Origin: a virus
DNA length: 31,682 nucleotides
Virus record (IMG/VR): IMGVR_UViG_3300038360_000203
Span: 1 to 31,682 of that record
Reading direction: 5' to 3' (one strand)
Numbering within the stretch: position 1 is the stretch's first letter; every line of letters begins with the position of its first letter. The translations under genes and the position numbers were made by a program. Of the stretch, positions 30,835 to 31,682 are shown one piece after another. The notes below the pieces were generated by a model, which did not search any database, was not told where the DNA came from, and was given only the letters and a program-made list of their open reading frames with translations.

Positions 30835-30942
30835 GTTAATTTATTTTAAACTTTAACAGATGTCAAGCGATATTTAACAAATAGTTAAGCAATTCTTTAA
30901 ATAGTTGAAAAGATTAGGAATGTTTAACATTGACCTTGTTAA
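30835..30942. promoter_or_regulatory. Operator-like half-site array in the immunity region
   Basis: TTAAC or its complement GTTAA occurs at 30835-30839, 30853-30857, 30874-30878 with 30884-30888, 30924-30928 and 30938-30942. The pair at 30874-30888 is a perfect palindrome TTAAC-AAATA-GTTAA. The pair at 30924-30942 has a nine-base spacer, and a weaker copy lies near 30897-30908. The array spans the divergent repressor/Cro-like interval, as operators for such regulators would. Confidence 0.6.
30838..30866 (-). promoter_or_regulatory. Early (PR-like) promoter for the Cro-like gene
   Basis: On the minus strand TTGACA (perfect -35, 30866-30861) is separated by 17 bases from TAAATT (four of six to the -10, 30843-30838). 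The expected start falls at or within a few bases of the Cro-like ATG at 30831. An operator half-site lies in the spacer, so repressor bound there would block transcription. Confidence 0.6.
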
Positions 30943-30954
30943 TAAAGGTGATAT

Positions 30955-31542
30955 ATGTTGAAAATAATGGAAGATGAACAAAAAATATTTAGGGCCTGGC
31001 TGTATAAAATTGTTAAAAAAGACAAAACTATTACAGGCCGGAAGCTTGCAAAAAAAATTGGTGTTAAAGAACCAACATTGACGGCTTATCATTCTGGAAG
31101 GAAGGATGAAACAGGGGAAAAAAAATTTCCTGTGATACCCATTGATAAACGCAATGCAATACTCAGCGTCACAAAAACAAGCGATAAAGAAATGATGGAA
31201 GCAGGCCGTCAAGAGATAGTCCCACCCCAAAACATAGACCAAAAAATAGAAGCAAAGGTAGACGCAAAGTTCAAAGAATATACAGCCAATATACAGACTG
31301 CCACCGGCCAACTCAAAACAAATGGCGATATAATAGATTTCAAAAATCCGGACCAGGTAAGACACCATCAGTTATTAAATAAATTCCCAAACACAAAAGA
31401 AGCGCTTGAAATGAACGAGCTGGCTCTTGAGTATGTTCAAAAAGACCCAAACGCTATCAAGGAATTAATCAAATATATAAAATATCAGATGTCGCAAATT
31501 GAGGGGGATGGGGACAGCCTGGGGGAAGCCAACACCAAATAG
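30955..31542 (+). CDS. CI-like repressor with HTH domain, no S24 peptidase domain
   Basis: The only complete plus-strand gene. The N-terminal half has DEQKIFRAWLYKIVKK, TITGRKLAKKIGVKEPTLTAYHSGRK (about residues 25-50), a CI-type HTH, and RNAILSVTKTSDKEMMEAGRQ. The C-terminal half is helical and charged (IEAKVDAKFKEYTANIQ, NPNAIKELIKYIKYQM type), possibly oligomerising. It lacks the Ser-Lys peptidase region of lambda CI and LexA, so RecA-driven self-cleavage is not expected and induction would need another way. AAGG lies six bases before the ATG. Divergent to the Cro-like gene over operator half-sites. Best explained as the lysogeny repressor. Confidence 0.7.
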   Translation: MLKIMEDEQKIFRAWLYKIVKKDKTITGRKLAKKIGVKEPTLTAYHSGRKDETGEKKFPVIPIDKRNAILSVTKTSDKEMMEAGRQEIVPPQNIDQKIEAKVDAKFKEYTANIQTATGQLKTNGDIIDFKNPDQVRHHQLLNKFPNTKEALEMNELALEYVQKDPNAIKELIKYIKYQMSQIEGDGDSLGEANTK

Positions 31543-31597
31543 GCAAGCTGATTTATTTCAGCATGTTCCAAAAAAAAACAATATTGACTGGAACGAC

Positions 31598-31613
31598 TAG
31601 GTAATAGTACCTA
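31598..31613. other. Inverted repeat ahead of the right-edge gene
   Basis: A perfect six-base inverted repeat (TAGGTA-ATAG-TACCTA) lies downstream of a TTGACT sequence (31584-31589) and ahead of the partial gene. It may be an operator in a plus-strand promoter or an RNA hairpin. The -10 is unclear, so the call is weak. Confidence 0.3.
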
Positions 31614-31633
31614 TATGGAGGGATCTTTTAAAA

Positions 31634-31682
31634 ATGAAAAAGATATCTTACAACATACGAAAAATAATTATTTCAGCCGGGT
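31634..31682 (+). CDS. Partial gene at the right edge (first 16 residues)
   Basis: An ATG with GGAGG 12 bases upstream opens a frame that reads MKKISYNIRKIIISAG and runs off the window. The spacing of the ribosome site is longer than usual. Only the basic, hydrophobic start is visible; it could be a signal-like or HTH-type start. It lies beyond the repressor and is in the same direction, so it may be a lysogeny-expressed gene. Too little is visible for a function. Confidence 0.35.
   Translation, partial: MKKISYNIRKIIISAG

Noticed and set aside
30874-31368. Minus-strand frame of 164 codons, very hydrophobic and aromatic
   Set aside because: It is the shadow of the repressor gene and covers the operator region; the aromatic-rich composition reflects A/T-rich codons read backwards.
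1-31682. Search for tRNA genes, integrase or attachment sites
   Set aside because: No cloverleaf with CCA-end features and no tyrosine or serine recombinase gene could be found by reading; absence is limited by reading by eye.

Overview
This window is the greater part of a temperate, short-tailed (podovirus-type) phage genome, probably a prophage or phage contig of a Gram-negative host. The head and tail genes belong to the families of Salmonella phage P22: portal, scaffold, coat, gp4- and gp10-like tail plugs, gp7-like ejection protein and a tailspike. A divergent repressor/Cro-like immunity region lies at the right end. The AT-rich composition, lipoprotein-free secretory signal peptides and an integron attC-like site would suit a marine or sediment proteobacterium (a Desulfobacterota host is my guess, not shown by the sequence). 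No integrase, att site, tRNA, rRNA or CRISPR array is visible, so both ends of the element lie outside the window.

Layout. All genes except the repressor and a partial gene at the right edge are on the minus strand, so transcription runs from about 30.8 kb down to 1. (1) 30.8-31.7 kb: repressor (+), operator region, and an early minus-strand promoter giving a probably leaderless Cro-like gene. (2) 28.9-30.6 kb: early accessory genes, including a ribbon-helix-helix protein, a Tad2/DUF2829 (anti-Thoeris) protein and small membrane or Cys-rich proteins. (3) 24.3-28.9 kb: recombination module with a possible annealing protein, a Rad50/SMC-like ATPase split into two genes at a zinc-hook-like CxxC, and a UvrD-type helicase. 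(4) 22.6-24.2 kb: replication initiator-like and helicase-loader-like genes plus small genes. (5) 20.6-22.6 kb: cytosine methyltransferase ending in an attC-like site, PP-loop/PAPS-reductase-like protein, Cys-rich protein. (6) 14.6-20.6 kb: candidate late promoter, small terminase, a signal-peptide protein, large terminase, a gene rearranged by a 31-bp tandem duplication, portal and small genes. (7) 3.3-14.5 kb: structured leader with a terminator, then scaffold, coat, tail plugs, tail fibre, cupin-like protein and three ejection-type proteins. (8) 1-3.3 kb: tailspike, tail-fibre-like protein and a lysis-type pair.

The late genes are tightly coupled, mostly by ATGA, TGATG or TAATG overlaps. 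Seven small genes below the usual 60-residue cut-off were read by hand and are listed, as is a small helix-turn-helix gene with an apparent single-base frameshift. The most interesting points are: three exported-looking virion-type proteins, the split Rad50-like ATPase, the attC-like tail of the methyltransferase, the out-of-frame tandem duplication, the Tad2-like protein, and the structured RNA plus terminator ahead of the scaffold/coat genes.
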